A stretch of DNA of 64,000 bases from Quillaja saponaria (GCA_029379385.1 CM055605.1:14171001-14235000), one strand, 5' to 3'. Shown: positions 1 through 13,448, counted from the first letter of the stretch. Notes: generated from the sequence alone by a model not told the origin. A program made the numbers and translations.

Positions 1-605
1 TTAAGGAGAGTTTTGTGGTAGTCACGTAATTATTATAGTTTGTTAGGCATTAGATTTAATTATGATTAAATCCTAATGTTAGTAGAATCTCTAATGTGTT
101 TGGATTGTCCAATACATAGGGAGGTGACTAGTCTTTATAAATATAAGACTTAACAAATTAAAAAGACACAAAAAAATAATAAAATAATTGTATGTATTGT
201 ATAGAGAGGCTAAAAACCTTCAGCAGGATTTTAGGGCAAGGACAGTTCCTAAATTACAAGAGAGTTTTCGGTAACTTATGCTAGCAAACAAGGAATCTCT
301 TGATAACCCTTCTCATCTTCAAGCATGAAGATCCTTAGTTGGATTTTTTCATATGAATACACTTAGAGACTAGACACCTGTGTCGTTTATATGCTTTTGA
401 TGAATCAACAAAGGAGTGAATGCTGAATCAAGAATACAACGAAAGAATTGAAAGTCTCGGAAGTACACAGTTCTCTACTTGTTTAATTGCTAAACTATAA
501 TTAGGATCTTTTATATAATCATAAGGTGATTTCAGGTTAAAGTAATCAAAAATTTTAAATTCCATTGCGCATATGATTGTCATATTTTTACATCGATTCC
601 TTACA
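1..605 (+). mobile_element. Ty1/copia LTR, 3' portion
   Basis: This stretch aligns base for base, with scattered differences, to 9293-9889, the end of the 5' LTR of the copia element described below. Shared landmarks are the stretch around 20-130, the block around 280-320, and the terminal block ending near 605. No primer-binding site follows it, so it is a solo LTR or a 3' LTR whose element lies to the left of the window. The next bases are a gypsy LTR, so the copia LTR probably landed inside it. The ORF covering 428-781 is antisense to the LTR and has no recognisable protein similarity. Confidence 0.75.
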
Positions 606-1063
606 CGTTTTAGCTCAATGAATCCTTGTGACTCACACTTTCCTCTACTGTTATTTTTTTTAGCATCAAGAAAGTAGTGTACGCCTCGTAGGGATTCGTG
701 ACTTGTCGACATTGTTACTGTTGTGTATATTAGTTTAGTTGTAGCTATTAATGTGTTGTTTAGAGCCAAGCTCTTCTGCATATATTGGTATTGTTGTTTA
801 CTAGTTGTTTATAGCTAGGTTATATATGCATGTACTATTAGGCATGTTCCACTTTACGAGAATCACAACCCAAAATTTTTAGTAAATATTTTATGTCTAA
901 TAACGAGTTTATAATTTTACTTTAATTCAATAAAGTTTTTCTTGGTTTAAACTTATAACTATAAGTGTTCAAGAGTCATTTATGTTCAGTAAATGTGAAG
1001 TCAGGGTTATGGGAGTTTCTTTATCTATTCTTCTGGTCAGACATGCTTCATAGGATAGTGACA
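606..1063 (+). mobile_element. Ty3/gypsy LTR 3' end (fragment)
   Basis: Three blocks match the 3' parts of the gypsy LTRs at 38150-38424 and 45550-46074 in the same order: a 'ctca.tga.tc.ttgtgactcac' region near 615-640, a 'ggcatgttccacttta' block near 841-856, and an end near 1040-1063 that finishes in gtgaca. No tRNA-iMet primer site follows, so this is a truncated or solo LTR end. It starts abruptly where the copia LTR ends, consistent with a nested insertion. Confidence 0.65.
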
Positions 1064-3899
1064 CTCTTATTTCTAACTTTGCATTTTTTTTAAAACCTCC
1101 ACCCCCATTCTGTTTTTTATCTTTGTAACCATATCCCAACCCACTAAATATATATAAATAAATAAATAAGTATATATATATATTAACTTCAGTGTGGTTC
1201 CCTATAAGAAATCTTTATTGATATTAATTACCTAGATCATTGCAAATTTGGGCGAGGAATATGACATTCTTTATGTAGTAAGCTGGAATGACTTTATTAA
1301 CAATTGTAAAAAGGTTGAACAACCAGGGGTATTAGAATAAAAGATAACTTTTGACTTATTAAAATTGATCTTGAAGCTAGATCATATTAAAATCATGTAC
1401 AACATTTTAATAGAGTCTATTAAAAAAGAAGAATGTCATCTTGTTGACATCCTAAAAGTATAAATTGTTAGACATTGAATCTAAATCAAGTTACATAAGC
1501 TAAAAAGGGAGTAAACTGTAGTTGGATAAGAGACCAAAAAGTTAATCACGGTTTAAAGTAGCAGTTATACAGTTACATAAAAGTGCAATTATTCTGCCAG
1601 TAGTCACTATTATTTAGAAGCTGCTAGTTAATTCAAATTCAAATTCCTCTTAAGAGACTATATATAATAGTATCGTTTACTGTTATAGCTAGTTCAATAA
1701 TCAATTAAGCAAATTGTTGCTTGCATTTACATTCTTCTTTACTTTATGCATGTTTTATCTTTTCATTTTTGTTTGTCTTTTTATTTAAACCATCACCATT
1801 GCAATTGCTGGTACTTTGTATTAGAGTTTGAACTGATAATCTAAAAGTTATTTATAGTTGTTTGATTATATAAACTTGGAATAATTTCCTCACACGTTTT
1901 TGTCCATGATACTATAATCAATTTAGCTCGAACTATTAGGACATCTTGTTTAAAGATGCTATAATAGTTTCCTCAACCATAAATAATGATGACCAACTAT
2001 GTAAAACAACCATAACTTCTTCTTTGATCTTATCAAACTTAAGTCTAGATCTAGAAATGATCTCAATATATTGATTTACAACTATCCTTCAGGGCCCTTA
2101 AGCTAATTTAACCCAAAATCTCCTAAAATCTAGCTTACCCAGAAACTGAAATCAACTGAGAATCTAGAAAACAACATACCAATGTATTCACCATTTCTTC
2201 CTCTATCACTTTTACTTTATAAGTGTTTAGTTATATCTAATTGAATCACACTTAAGCAAAGCAAAGCAAAAAGCTTAGCAAAAACACACTTAAAAGGCCT
2301 GCCTTCTCTTCACAAAATCAGAAATGAAGATAGAAGGAAATGAGGCTACATAATGGTCTTATTTGTCTCTCTCTTCCCTTAAATCACCTTTTGATTGGGT
2401 AACCTATTCAACCATTTCCCATGCATTAGCATTCTAATCTAAATCTTGGACATAATAAAAAAAATATTGACATTCATGCTTTTGCCACTCTTAGTTGGTT
2501 AAGGATATGACTTAGTGCAGAATGGAAACATTCTCCACGAAGTTTATTTTATTATTACTATATAATATTACTTATATTTCATTGTCAATCCAATATCAAC
2601 ACATTCAAATCTTTTTCATTCATCAAATAACTCATTTTATCACTTTATATTAGCTTAGTTCTCATTATGTACACCTTAATTAATCATATCATTCAAACAC
2701 AAGTCATATTATCATACATTGACTTAACACAAAATACACAGATTTTTCTTCAACTTAAAACAATAAACTATACTAAGTAAAATAATATATGATACATGTA
2801 TAAAAAGATACACATGTTTATTAATTTTTTCAAAAAACGGATTGTCATTTTCATTTTCCTGGCTTTAGTTATGTTATTTTAACTGGTGAAAGGTCAAACT
2901 GCTATAAATCTTACGTTTCCAGAATTTAACCTAACTTTAAATAATTAACTGAATTAATCTACTAAGCCAAATATTAGAAATAATATGTCATTTTAAAGCT
3001 ACACAAATCTGTTTTCTAACACATCAATCCGAATTATATATATATATATCAAATTATCAAAAGATATAAGCATCCGAGTGAAAAAAAATCATATGTCAAA
3101 TTGAACAATTTTAAGCTATCGTCAAAATTTCTTGCATTCTCACTTTATACTTGCAATTAAAACAATAATCAGCAATTCATAGTAATAAATAACACAAAAA
3201 CATTGCAATAGATATTTCACATAATTATTATTACAACTCTAATTTCATTCACAATTGAATCATTGGTTCATAAATTTGAGACAATTCAAAAACACCCATG
3301 ATTTAAGCAAGTACAAACACATAAATATGCCTTCATACAACATCTTGAAATTCATAGGTATTATAGAAAAAACTAATTAAAAAAAAACAAAATTCAATAC
3401 ATTTAATTAGATGAAAAGTGCGAAGCACAAAATACCATAAACTTAATGGATGGATTATTGTCATGCATAAAGTTAATTGATCATTGATCCAAACATGAGG
3501 AAATATTGATTCCTAACTATATATGTTTCAAAAAATTAACAAAGAATATATTAATTTCTATTTATAAATTGTCTAAAGCTATACCAAGTATTGAAGCAGT
3601 TTATATTAAAAATGTGTTTTCTTTGTTAGAATAAAGGAGGAGACTTAATTGCAGATTGAATGTGATTATTGTTTCAATAGAGAAAGCCTATATATATAGG
3701 CTAAAATAAAGTTAACCTAACTAATCACATAAGAATCCATAGTAAATTAGGGCCTAAACAATGGGTCTAGAATAAATAACTTAAGTTTGCAATTGAGTGG
3801 AATAGTGAAAAAAATTTATCTTCCCTAATACAAAGTGCTATTGGCTAGTATGAAATTTTTGGCTTAGAACATTTTTATCTCAAATTTGAATTCAATTAA
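1064..3899. other. Gene-free AT-rich stretch
   Basis: No reading frame with recognisable protein similarity was seen on either strand. The segment around 1490-1740 has the look of a copia LTR promoter region (a tatatataatag block downstream of a tta/gctagtta-rich stretch), but I could not find its ends. Short AT microsatellites occur near 1150-1185 and 3035-3050. Confidence 0.5.
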
Positions 3900-4699
3900 T
3901 TGTGTCTTGTTATCTTCTTTTCTGCTCTTTAAGCTTTATAGGCCATCTGACTTCAATAGCCTTTTTTAAGTGGAAGAAACTCGTTAGAAAACTTTAACTT
4001 GAAATATGTTCCTCAAGCCTTGTTTATTAATGCATGCAGATGGATATCCAATTTAGTATAAATATGGACTATTGTACACACTTTGCCTTTTTACTTTTGT
4101 TCATATCTTTAGTGATATTGACTCTTCTATCAAATAAACTTTATTTAAATCTTTGAATTGACAAGTGACATTGTGCAAGTACAAACTATGAATTTGGATA
4201 AAGTCTGATAATGCATCAGCACTGTTTCAGGATATGACTTTGAGTAACATGTACTAAGCTGAAGGAGATAATCAGCTACTTCAATTAAGTGAAACATAAA
4301 ATTTATGATATGAAGCTTAAACTGTAAACTCTTTGTCTTCAAGAGTAATTTACCTTTGACTACTTCAATATCTACTGACTTGCTTTCAGCACTTGCACCA
4401 ATCTTCAGATGATGGTAATTTCAGTTTACAACAATCAGTTGTCTTATAGCACTTGAGGGTCAACTGGATGACTTTCACTTGCACTTTAGCACTTGCCAAC
4501 TATTGTACTACTTGTTCAGTTGTGATTCCCTTTTTAGCTGTTGATAAGATCTATTATATTCAATTGAATATTCTTTTTTCTTATCCGATTTATTGAACAT
4601 ATGTAAAATAAGAAGGTGAATGAAATTATGGTTCAACAATTATTTTGTTATTATCGAAATATAGACTTAGGATAAATTCAAAACACAATTTACCCAACA
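3900..4699 (-). mobile_element. Minus-strand copia 3' LTR (left limit uncertain)
   Basis: On the minus strand a polypurine tract is followed directly by tgttgggta, the kind of start seen in SIRE/Maximus-like copia LTRs. RNase H coding sequence lies immediately upstream, so this is the 3' LTR of a minus-strand copia element. The first base of the LTR is 4699. The downstream end was not found, and 3900 is only an approximate limit. Confidence 0.5.
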
Positions 4700-4713
4700 A
4701 TCTTCCCCTTTTT
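4700..4713 (-). other. Polypurine tract of minus-strand copia element
   Basis: Read on the minus strand this is aaaaaggggaagat, preceded by a gtaatcatc stretch. That arrangement is typical of the plus-strand primer of SIRE/Maximus-type copia elements, directly before the LTR. Confidence 0.65.
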
Positions 4714-4904
4714 GATGATTACAAAATAATTTCGAATATTGAAAATAAGAAGCAATTCAGCATTAGAGAAGATATTAACTACCTCTCTAATTGGAGTCAA
4801 TATTTTGAACCTTTTACTTATTCCCTTTTTGTTATCTTAAAAAGAGTATAATGGAGAGAAAATGTGAAGTAAAGAGAATAGTAGGATAAAAAATCAGGCA
4901 TAGA

Positions 4905-5250
4905 CATACCGAGTTTTCTTCTAATTTTAGAGAATTATCCTTTCTGAAGAGGCTTAATGAAAATATTTACAAGTTGGTCTTCAAATCTAATTGTAAAATG
5001 TTGTCTTCCTTTTGAATATGATCATGAATAAAATGATGTCTCATTTCAATATGTTTAGATTGTGAGTGTTAAATTGAATTTTTAGTTAGATTAATAACAC
5101 TAATATCATCACAGAAAGAAAGAATTTATTAAAATCAAGATTGTAATAATCTAGTTGTTGTTTAATCCGTAACAGCTGAGCATAACAACTCCTAGCTACT
5201 ACATATTTAGTTATAGTTAAAAAAGCAACATAATTTTGTTTATTTTTGAA
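4905..5250 (-). pseudogene. Copia RNase H remnant
   Basis: Conceptual translation on the minus strand, with stops and frame changes, gives the order expected for the end of a copia polyprotein. First comes a block like 'SCYAQLLRIKQQLDYY', then 'HSQSKHIEMRHHFIHDH', then a degraded form of the 'D.LTKPL' tail. These correspond to the AGSC..LLW.., H.RTKHI.IR.HFIRD and terminal motifs of copia RNase H. There are several stops (one follows 'DLKTNL'), so the gene is dead. Upstream integrase and RT are not visible; the element is cut off near 5255. Confidence 0.75.
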
Positions 5251-5259
5251 CCAATTTTA

Positions 5260-7131
5260 GTTGTGAATGTTCATTAATTAAAAAATTAACCAATTTTAGA
5301 TGTGAAAACAAACAAGCACAAAAAGTTATGCAATATTGCAGAAGATAAGTATGTAGAAAAAAAGTAAAGAAAGTAGGGATAGAGAGATTGACACATAATT
5401 TTATAGTGGTTTACCAAAACTTTTGGCTACATCCACTTCTCAAGCTCTACTTGAGATTTTCAATAACAACTGAGTTGCATTATCAACTAAATCTTCATAC
5501 AGCTAATTTGCAAGGCTTAGTAAACCAACTATTGATTACAAGAGTCAACCAAAACCTAGCTAAAATAAAAAATTTAGTGAAACCTCTACAAGAATAACTT
5601 TACCAAGCTTAAAATCCTATACTCTAGATTTTCTTGTCAAATCTCACAAGTTGAGAATTTGATTTTAAAAGTACAATCACTCTGTTACAAATTTTTTCTG
5701 TGAATATGAAAGTTTAACGCTTTATATAGTGATTAACCATAGATATGAAAGTTTTATTCCTTTTCTATTATCAAATATATGAAAGTCTTAATTTTAATAG
5801 ACTTATTTACTGAGAGCTTGATAATATTGATTGCTCAGAAGTCTTAAAGTGTGTAAGTTCTTCAAAAGATAAAATATTTATTTATTTTCTACTCCTTTGC
5901 AAATATATAGGCTTGACCTTGAATATAGTTGTTTCTTAGTAAAACATGATCGTTGCACCTTTTGAGTTGAGGAAGGATAGCTAGAACAAATTCATGTTGT
6001 CATTTCTTCTGAAATCTCGGTCGATCAACATAAAACTAGGAATGTAGTGCCTATAGTTGCTTTCTATGTTCTGAACATAGTACAACACATTCTTAGGACC
6101 TTAGCTTTCTAATTTTGTCTTCTTCTGAGTTTTGGCAATACCTATATCCTTTTTGAAATTTGCTCAACAAAGGAAGATGATAAATAGTTGATACTTCTTC
6201 CAAAATAATGACACATAGATAATTCAAGAGACTTCAATTTATGGCATTCATTTGAAATCTCCAGTTGTCTGGGTTTAATGAAGCACTTTCTTTTGATTCT
6301 AGTCACACTTGAAATGTTTAGGTTGATCTCTCTTTAGCTATTTGAAATATAAGTTTTTAGTTGATCTTTTCAAATGATGAAATGAAAGAATGTGTTTCTT
6401 CTTCATTTGATCTTCACTGAATCACTTTCAATTAACTAGCAGAGATTTTTAGTTGAAGAAATTTTTAATGAAATTGTGCATTGCTTCTTCTTTGATAACC
6501 AATGAGTTTTTTTAGATATTCAATTGATGTACTTCAGTTAGCCTATATATGATGAAATGATGTAATATTGATTTGGATCGAACTAAGTTGATTGATAAGT
6601 TGTACATGTAATAGAAATAAGATTTTTCAAGTTAGTTTCTCATTAATTATTTAGTTATCATCCAAACCAGATTTATATTAGGGGATCAAATAACTTTTCG
6701 ATTCAACAGTATTCCATTTTTTGATTTTACAAAATAATTAATTTTGAAAATAGAATTTCGAGAAAAAGATAGGGTTTAATTAAGAACTTCTGTTGATTGG
6801 GTTTAATGAAATGCTTTGTTTTGATTTTAGTCAAAGCTTAGTTGATCTCTTCCATCAATCTCGAAATGCTCTGTATTGATCTTTCTTCAAGTATATGAAA
6901 TTAGCATTTTCAGTTGAGGAAGCTTTATTGAAATGATGTGTTTCTTCTTCATTTGATATCCACTGAATTGCTTTCAGCTGACTGGAAGAGATCTTCAATT
7001 GAATAAGCTTTTAATGAAGCGATGCGTTGATTATTCTTTGATATCCACTTAGTTGGTTTAGATCTTTACTTGATCTACTTCAGTTGACTAGCATATGATG
7101 AACGTTATTATATTGATTCTAATCTAAATCA
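5260..7131. repeat. Decayed LTR-like region with a partial duplication
   Basis: Two similar segments, roughly 6255-6590 and 6790-7130, repeat in direct orientation about 540 bp apart. They share 'gggtttaatgaa', 'gtttcttcttcatttgat' and 'acttcagtt.gc.tatgatga' blocks. On the minus strand, about 6708-6725 resembles a polypurine tract followed by tgttgaatcg, similar to the junction at 4699/4700, so the region probably contains LTR pieces of the same minus-strand copia family. The stretch 5385-5600 (an open frame of 69 codons at 5388) has the look of a separate LTR. No coding domain was recognised. Confidence 0.4.
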
Positions 7132-9889
7132 CGTTAGTATTATGCTTTAAAACCAATGACATGTGATGTTGTGACATATTATTTTATGTATAATCTTATT
7201 CATATTATTATTATTAATAAATATTAATATTCGTCTAATTGAATAAGTGACAAACAATATCATGTATAAGAGTTATTACTTAACCATCACGAGCCCAAAT
7301 AATTAAAGTAATGAAAATAAGCATCATGATAAGATCATGTTAATAAGATGTATTTCCATTAAGCTTAATTCTTGAATGTTCATAATCATAAGATTACTAA
7401 GTAAGGCATTAGTGAATCAGGATAGAGTAACACATATCTAGTTGGCTTAAAGAGTTGAGGGTGAATGATCTTATAGCTACTTGTGTATGAGACACTAAGA
7501 CAGATATGCAGGTGCTCATTAGAGAATGAGTTCACTCAACAAACTCAACTGAGAACACCTATATGGAGTTTCTCAACATGTCAATAGGTGGTTATCATGT
7601 TATAGTTGTGCAAATAATCATTTGACTTGAACCATCATAGTTATCTTGTATGGACATCATCAAGGTTGTCAAGATCGAGATCTTTAGCAAGATCGTAGAG
7701 GGTGGGTAAGATTGAATCGTAAGATCGAAAGATCTTACAAATTTTATAAATAATTATTAGAATAAAAATTTATGTACATAATTTGTTATAAACATTTATA
7801 GTTTGTTATAAATAAGTATAATTTGTTATAATGTTCCAAATATATATTTTTTAAAGCAAAGTTTTCACTAATTTCATTAATAATACAAAAGAATCATTCA
7901 AAAAATAAAAAATAAAATACAAACATGAGTTCATAAATCAAAATTAAAAAATATATAAATTTATATATCATGTTTTTATTATTTATGCAAATGCAATGAT
8001 CTTGATAAATTAACTACCTAAATCTTAAATTTCCATTTCTTAGTTAATATGCCAACCAAAATAAAATAAAATAAATCTATTTATAAAATGAGATTAGTCA
8101 CACTTGATTAATTAAGAATTAGTTTTAAGTACATCAGAAATCAAAAATTAGAAAGAAAAAAAAGCTCCTGCCTCTTATCTTTGCAGACTCACTCGAAAAG
8201 GAAAACTTGAGTTGCTTTACAAAAGCAAGCTCAAAACCAAATTAGTTTGCAGATGCAACTTTTGGAGTTGAAATAGTCTAGAGATGCAATTTTCAAAGCC
8301 AAAACTTGTTGCAGATTCAATTTTCTAAGCCCAAAACTTGCTTTACAGATGCCAAAGTATCCTTCGATAGATGCCTAGTAACCCAGGGAAGAAGAAGAAC
8401 CTTTGACAGAGGATGAAGAAGTTGGGTTTACTTCGAAAGATTGAGAAAGAGATGAAATGGTTTAGATCTTTGAAGCCCAACCAAATTTTTGAAATTTCGA
8501 GTGTTTTCACAGACTCGACTAGAAATCGTGATCTCAAGAGTCTTTCTTCGATTTTGTGATCTTGCCTTCGAGTTTGGAGACTTTGATCCTTAGCCTGTGC
8601 TGACTCAAGAGGGTGGAAATGGATTGTAGGATTGTACGATCGTACGTGCCGACGCGCGATCTTGACAACCTTGTACATCATTATAGTTTAATACTATTTC
8701 TGATTCTATTACTGAGTCACCTAAGAAGTAATAATTGGGTATAACCACTTGCATATGGAGGTATATGAATGTACAAAAAAGATATATTACTCTTTATAGA
8801 AAAGAGAAAATGTTCTATATGGTCTATAAAAGATTTAACTTAAAGTCTATGGTTATAGCACAGTGGATATTAGAATATGAGTTTTTAATTTCTCCAATGA
8901 ACTTATAATCTTAAGATTAGACACATATGATTAAATTTAAGGTTTGATATTATTTTCATACCCAAATAGATATAATCGGGACATTGCATGATAGAGGGAT
9001 TGAATTGCATGACAACTATTAACGAAAAGGTTCAAAAGGTTCACAGCCATATTCATACTATTATAGGTAGTCATCATGTGTTGCTAGGCACCAATTTTGA
9101 CTTGTAGGAAACCCTAATGATTAATTAATTAATCTTAATGAAAGAGTTAATTAAAAATAGTTTTAATTTAAATAATTATAATGAGTTCTAATTTAATTAG
9201 ATAGGGTCAAATAATAAATATGCAAAAATTACATATACTGCCATCAATAGTTTAAACCTAAGTGGTCATACACAAAAGAATGATATTCAATAAAAGAGAG
9301 TTTTGGGATAGTCACGTAATTATTATAGTTTCTTAGGCATTGGATTTAATTATAATTAAATCCAAATGTTAGTAAAATCTCTTATGTGTTAGGATTGTCT
9401 AATAATAAAGAGGTGACTAGTCTTTGTAAAAAAAAAAGCTTAACAAACTGAAAAAGAAAAAGAGAAAAATAATTGTACGTATTATACATAGAGCCTAAAA
9501 TCCATCTAATAGATTTTAGGTCAATAAGAGTTTGTAAATTACAAGAAAGATTCAGTAACTTATGCTAGCACACAAGGAATCTCTTGATAACCCTTCTCAT
9601 CTTCAAACATGAAAATCCTTACTAGTATTTGTCCATGTGGATAGACTTAGAGAGGAGACACATGTATCGTTGCTGTTCTCTTGATGAATTAACAAATGAG
9701 AGAATGCCCATCAAGAATACGACACAAGAATTGAAAGCCTTAGAGGTACACATTCTCTAACTTCTTGTTTAATTGTTAAACTAAAATTACGATATTTCAT
9801 ATAATCATAAAGTGATTTCGAGTTAAAGGAATCAAAATTTTAAATTCCGCTATGCATATGATTACCAAATTTTACACCGATTCCTAACA
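7132..9889 (+). repeat. 5' LTR of copia element G (split by a hAT-like insert)
   Basis: The stretch 7132-7660 aligns with 15205-15725, and 8682-9160 aligns with 15715-16185. The remainder, to 9889, aligns with 1-605. It starts cgttag (the 3' LTR has tgttag) and ends ctaaca immediately before the primer-binding site. The extra 1,013 bp at 7661-8673 is absent from the 3' LTR. Confidence 0.8.
7661..8673. mobile_element. hAT-like nonautonomous DNA transposon
   Basis: The segment begins caaggttgtcaagatcg (7661-7677) and ends with its exact reverse complement (8657-8673), a perfect 17-bp terminal inverted repeat. It is flanked by gacatcat (7653-7660) and tacatcat (8674-8681), an 8-bp target duplication with one mismatch. 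The corresponding 3' LTR of copia G has the empty site near 15710-15716. An 8-bp duplication and a C-A start fit hAT elements. The interior has several gatcgta/gatcttac subterminal motifs but no transposase domain. The 112-codon minus-strand ORF at 8343-8681 has no recognisable similarity. Confidence 0.85.
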
Positions 9890-9890
9890 T

Positions 9891-9903
9891 TGGTATCAAA
9901 GCC
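9891..9903 (+). other. Primer-binding site (initiator Met tRNA) of copia G
   Basis: tggtatcaaagcc matches the usual plant copia primer site tggtatcagagcc at 12 of 13 positions, and sits one base after the LTR end. Confidence 0.85.
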
Positions 9904-10031
9904 ATCCTTATGATTTATTTTAAATCCAATAATTTATTGTCATGGCTTTAGGGATTTGATCTCTTTTAATTATTGATTAAATGATGATAATAAAATTTCT
10001 ATGACTATGGAATCTGAAAATTTATATATGT

Positions 10032-10063
10032 AGAGAGAGAGAGAGAGAGAAAGAGAGAAAGAG
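10032..10063 (+). repeat. GA microsatellite
   Basis: A GA-rich run with two interrupting AA steps lies in the leader of the copia internal region, about 130 bases after the primer site. Confidence 0.9.
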
Positions 10064-11141
10064 TTCCTTGTCTTTAATCAAAAGAAAGATAAAGCTCTGT
10101 ACGAGCTAGAAGCCATTTTTATGGCTAGTTTAATTGTGTAGTGCCAATTATGGCATTTGCATTATTTTAAAAAATTAAAATATTTATTATTACTTATTTA
10201 ATTAAAATAAATGTTATTTGTTAAATGATACTAGGATTATTAGAATACTAGTTAGAATGAAATAAGAGTTATTTTATGTAGTTATTGTATTTTAATGATA
10301 ATAAAATAAAATAAGTATTGTTTTATTTTAGTAACACGAGGATTAGTAGAATCCTAATTGAAATAAAAATAATAGTTATTTTATTTCAATAAAACTAGTT
10401 GAACACCCTGCAATTAATTTTAAAAAAATTAGAATTTTATTTGAATAATAATTTCTTTGTAATATTTTAATGTGATTAAAATAAGTGTCTTAGAAGTTCA
10501 ATTCAAATAAACCATGTTTCAAGAATAATAGTATTTGAATTAATCTTGTTTTCTCAAAGGAGATTGAATGTGATTCAATTAGCTCTTTTAAAATTTAAGA
10601 TTAAATTAAATTAGTTTCAAGATAAGGTAGAATTTGATTCTATATGAATTTCTTGAAAATTTGAATTTGATTCAATCTTGGTTTCTTGAAAGATTGAATT
10701 AGATTCAATATTTATTTACTTGAAAGAGATTGAATTTAATTCATTCAGCTCTTTTTATATAAAAAAAATATATATTTGAATTGGATTCAATATTAATTTT
10801 TATTTATTAAATATAATTGAGTTGGACTCATTCTTAATTTCCTTAGAATTTGAATTTGATTCAAATTAAATTTCATAGAGTTTGAATTAGATTCAGACAA
10901 GGATTTTGAAGAATTCAAATTTGATTAGGAATCAAAGTTATCCTAAACTATTTTGATTGAAATACTATAAAGGTTTCATATATATTCTAAATTTTAGGAG
11001 TTAGTGCACCTTGTTGGACAAGTGTTAAATTCCTATATTTTAGTATTGAGATCCCTAATCTAATTAGATTTCTAATTGATGATTTAGAATCTAATTAGGA
11101 CATGAGATTTCTAATTAGATTTAGTTTCCTACATGAAATAT

Positions 11142-11219
11142 GATTGAGAATCCTATAAGACTAATAGGATTGAGAATCCTATAAGACTAATAGGATTAAG
11201 AATCATATATGACTAATGA
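11142..11219 (+). repeat. Tandem repeat, 26 bp x 3
   Basis: Two identical 26-bp units (11142-11167 and 11168-11193), each beginning gattgagaatcctataag, are followed by a third with a few changes (11194-11219). They lie inside the copia internal region. Confidence 0.9.
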
Positions 11220-13448
11220 GATTAAGTTATAATTGAAATAGATTTTTGAAATCTAAATCAAATAGAATTATTAATTCTAGTGGGAGTACTAAATTAATAG
11301 GACAATATTAATCTTTAATAAAGCCATAACTTGAATAAATTATCTTTTAAATGTTTCTTGTTTCATGCAATGTGATTGAATGAATTACTTTAGGCGATTA
11401 TGGACTTTAGATCAAATAATTGAGCTATGTGGTTGGTTTATTCAATGTGATTGAATGTATGGATTTATTTAATGGGATGTATAATTAATTTTTATATTTT
11501 GGGAATGTAATCTTAAATAGAGTTTGCATACCTCACCTCTCTATTTTCTCTTGATGTAATTTCTATCTTCCTCCTATTGTAACTCCTCTTGATTGAATCA
11601 AGGTTTCTTATTCATTATTATAATGTAGTTAGTTAGGTATTTTACTGAGGATTAGATAGAAGTAGATACATGCAAGATAGAAGATAAAAGAGCATAGAGG
11701 AAGTAGTGGTGGCCCATTAAAGATTACATGTAACTCCCATTATATGGGAAATTAATTATAATCATAGGTAATAGACCAATAATACACTTTGATGGCTCAA
11801 GTGTATTATTGCCTAGAAAAAGTTTATAATCGACCCTTAATATATGTGATGCATGTTTATATGTTTTTATATATTTGATATATGAATGTACATATGATAG
11901 TATATGATGCACACTTAGATCAATAGATGATACTAAGCAACTTGACTTAAAACCCTCATTAAAATAATTAATATTAAGTTATAACGAAAGTCATTACAAG
12001 AATGACATCGTAGCCCTCCACTATTATAAATAATCTGTTTATACAAATTAGTTGTGTCAATATGGTTTGCATTTTCTGGGTTAATTTGTTTTATTTGTTG
12101 CATAAATGATGCTTATGAGGTATTTTGATTATATGGCTTTGTTGTGTCACACATTGGAATATACTTGCTATGAATGGTAGGATTGACTTAACTAAAAAAT
12201 ATGTGATTTGTTGTGTCACACATGGTTGCATGCTTTTAGGGGCTAAACATGATTAGGAAATTCATATGATAAATTAGATAAAAGTTATCTATCTTTCAAG
12301 TACATATGGTTTGTTATGTCACACAAGGTTGTTATGTACAACCGAGTCACCTGTTTTTCATTTAGAGGGTATGGAAATCAAAAAATTTAGTAGGAGACAC
12401 CATTTAGATTAAATACCAAGTCTTTATGGTGAATAATAATTGAATATATACTAAATTATCTTTTATTAACTATGGTAGATCATAGTGGCCAAATCTAAAC
12501 CCACATTTAGAATTAAATATAACAATGTATTGACTAGTCCTTAAATTCATTGTTTGGCTAACAAATATGAGAAATGTTTTCAAAATTCACCCAAGATAGC
12601 TATAAACTAGGAATTATGCTTTTAACAAGTGTTGGTAAGAATGCATCTGAGGAATAAACTAAGTAGTTGGAGTATAACATGCAAGTATTGTACTACATGT
12701 TTAACTCTATGTCATAAGGCTTATGAAAGTTACATGACGAAATAGATAAGGCAACTATGTCCATGCTTAGCCTTCAAAATTAGAATGACAAAGCATAGTT
12801 GTAATTCAAAATTTCAAGTCTCTTAGTCAAAATCTCAATTAAGGTAAGAGTACCTATAGCCAATAATAGAAAGGGGTAATACTTTGCGGTTAAAAAGGTT
12901 GCTGGAAGGGCACTTGAGAGAGATGTCTTACAGGTAATTGTATAAGCCTTAAGAAGGCTTGTGAAGGTTTTTCAATGTTGTGTCGTTAATAATTTAACTG
13001 TACTTTTAAATAAGGTATTGTATACCGTATGTATTTCTCATATTTGCAAAAAGTTTACAAAATGTGAGAAATAACAAGAATCTAAAATAGGCAAAGACAA
13101 ACTATACCCCAAAATGTGGTGTTACTACATTGGTTGTAAGATATTCTATTTTAGTATTACCATTGGGACGTGCTAAAATTTATAAGACTAACTTGAAGTA
13201 CCAATAAGAACATTATGTCTTTTTTTTTTTTTTTTTGAAATTCATTCATGTTCTTTTTATAATAAAAAAGAGTTTATTTAATATTGGTGCTTAATTAGTT
13301 TTTATAATTTAGAAGTAGATGGCAATGTCTTGTGACGTTGAACAATTAAAATAAGAACATTTGAATTTGTTTGATTGGGATGGTTACCCATGCTTAATTA
13401 CCTCTATCAAATAATCATTAATGTTAAGGTAATTGGTACTTATTGAAG

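Noticed and set aside
8343..8681. 112-codon minus-strand ORF as a gene
   Set aside because: It lies within the hAT-like element, runs through its inverted end, and has no recognisable domain.
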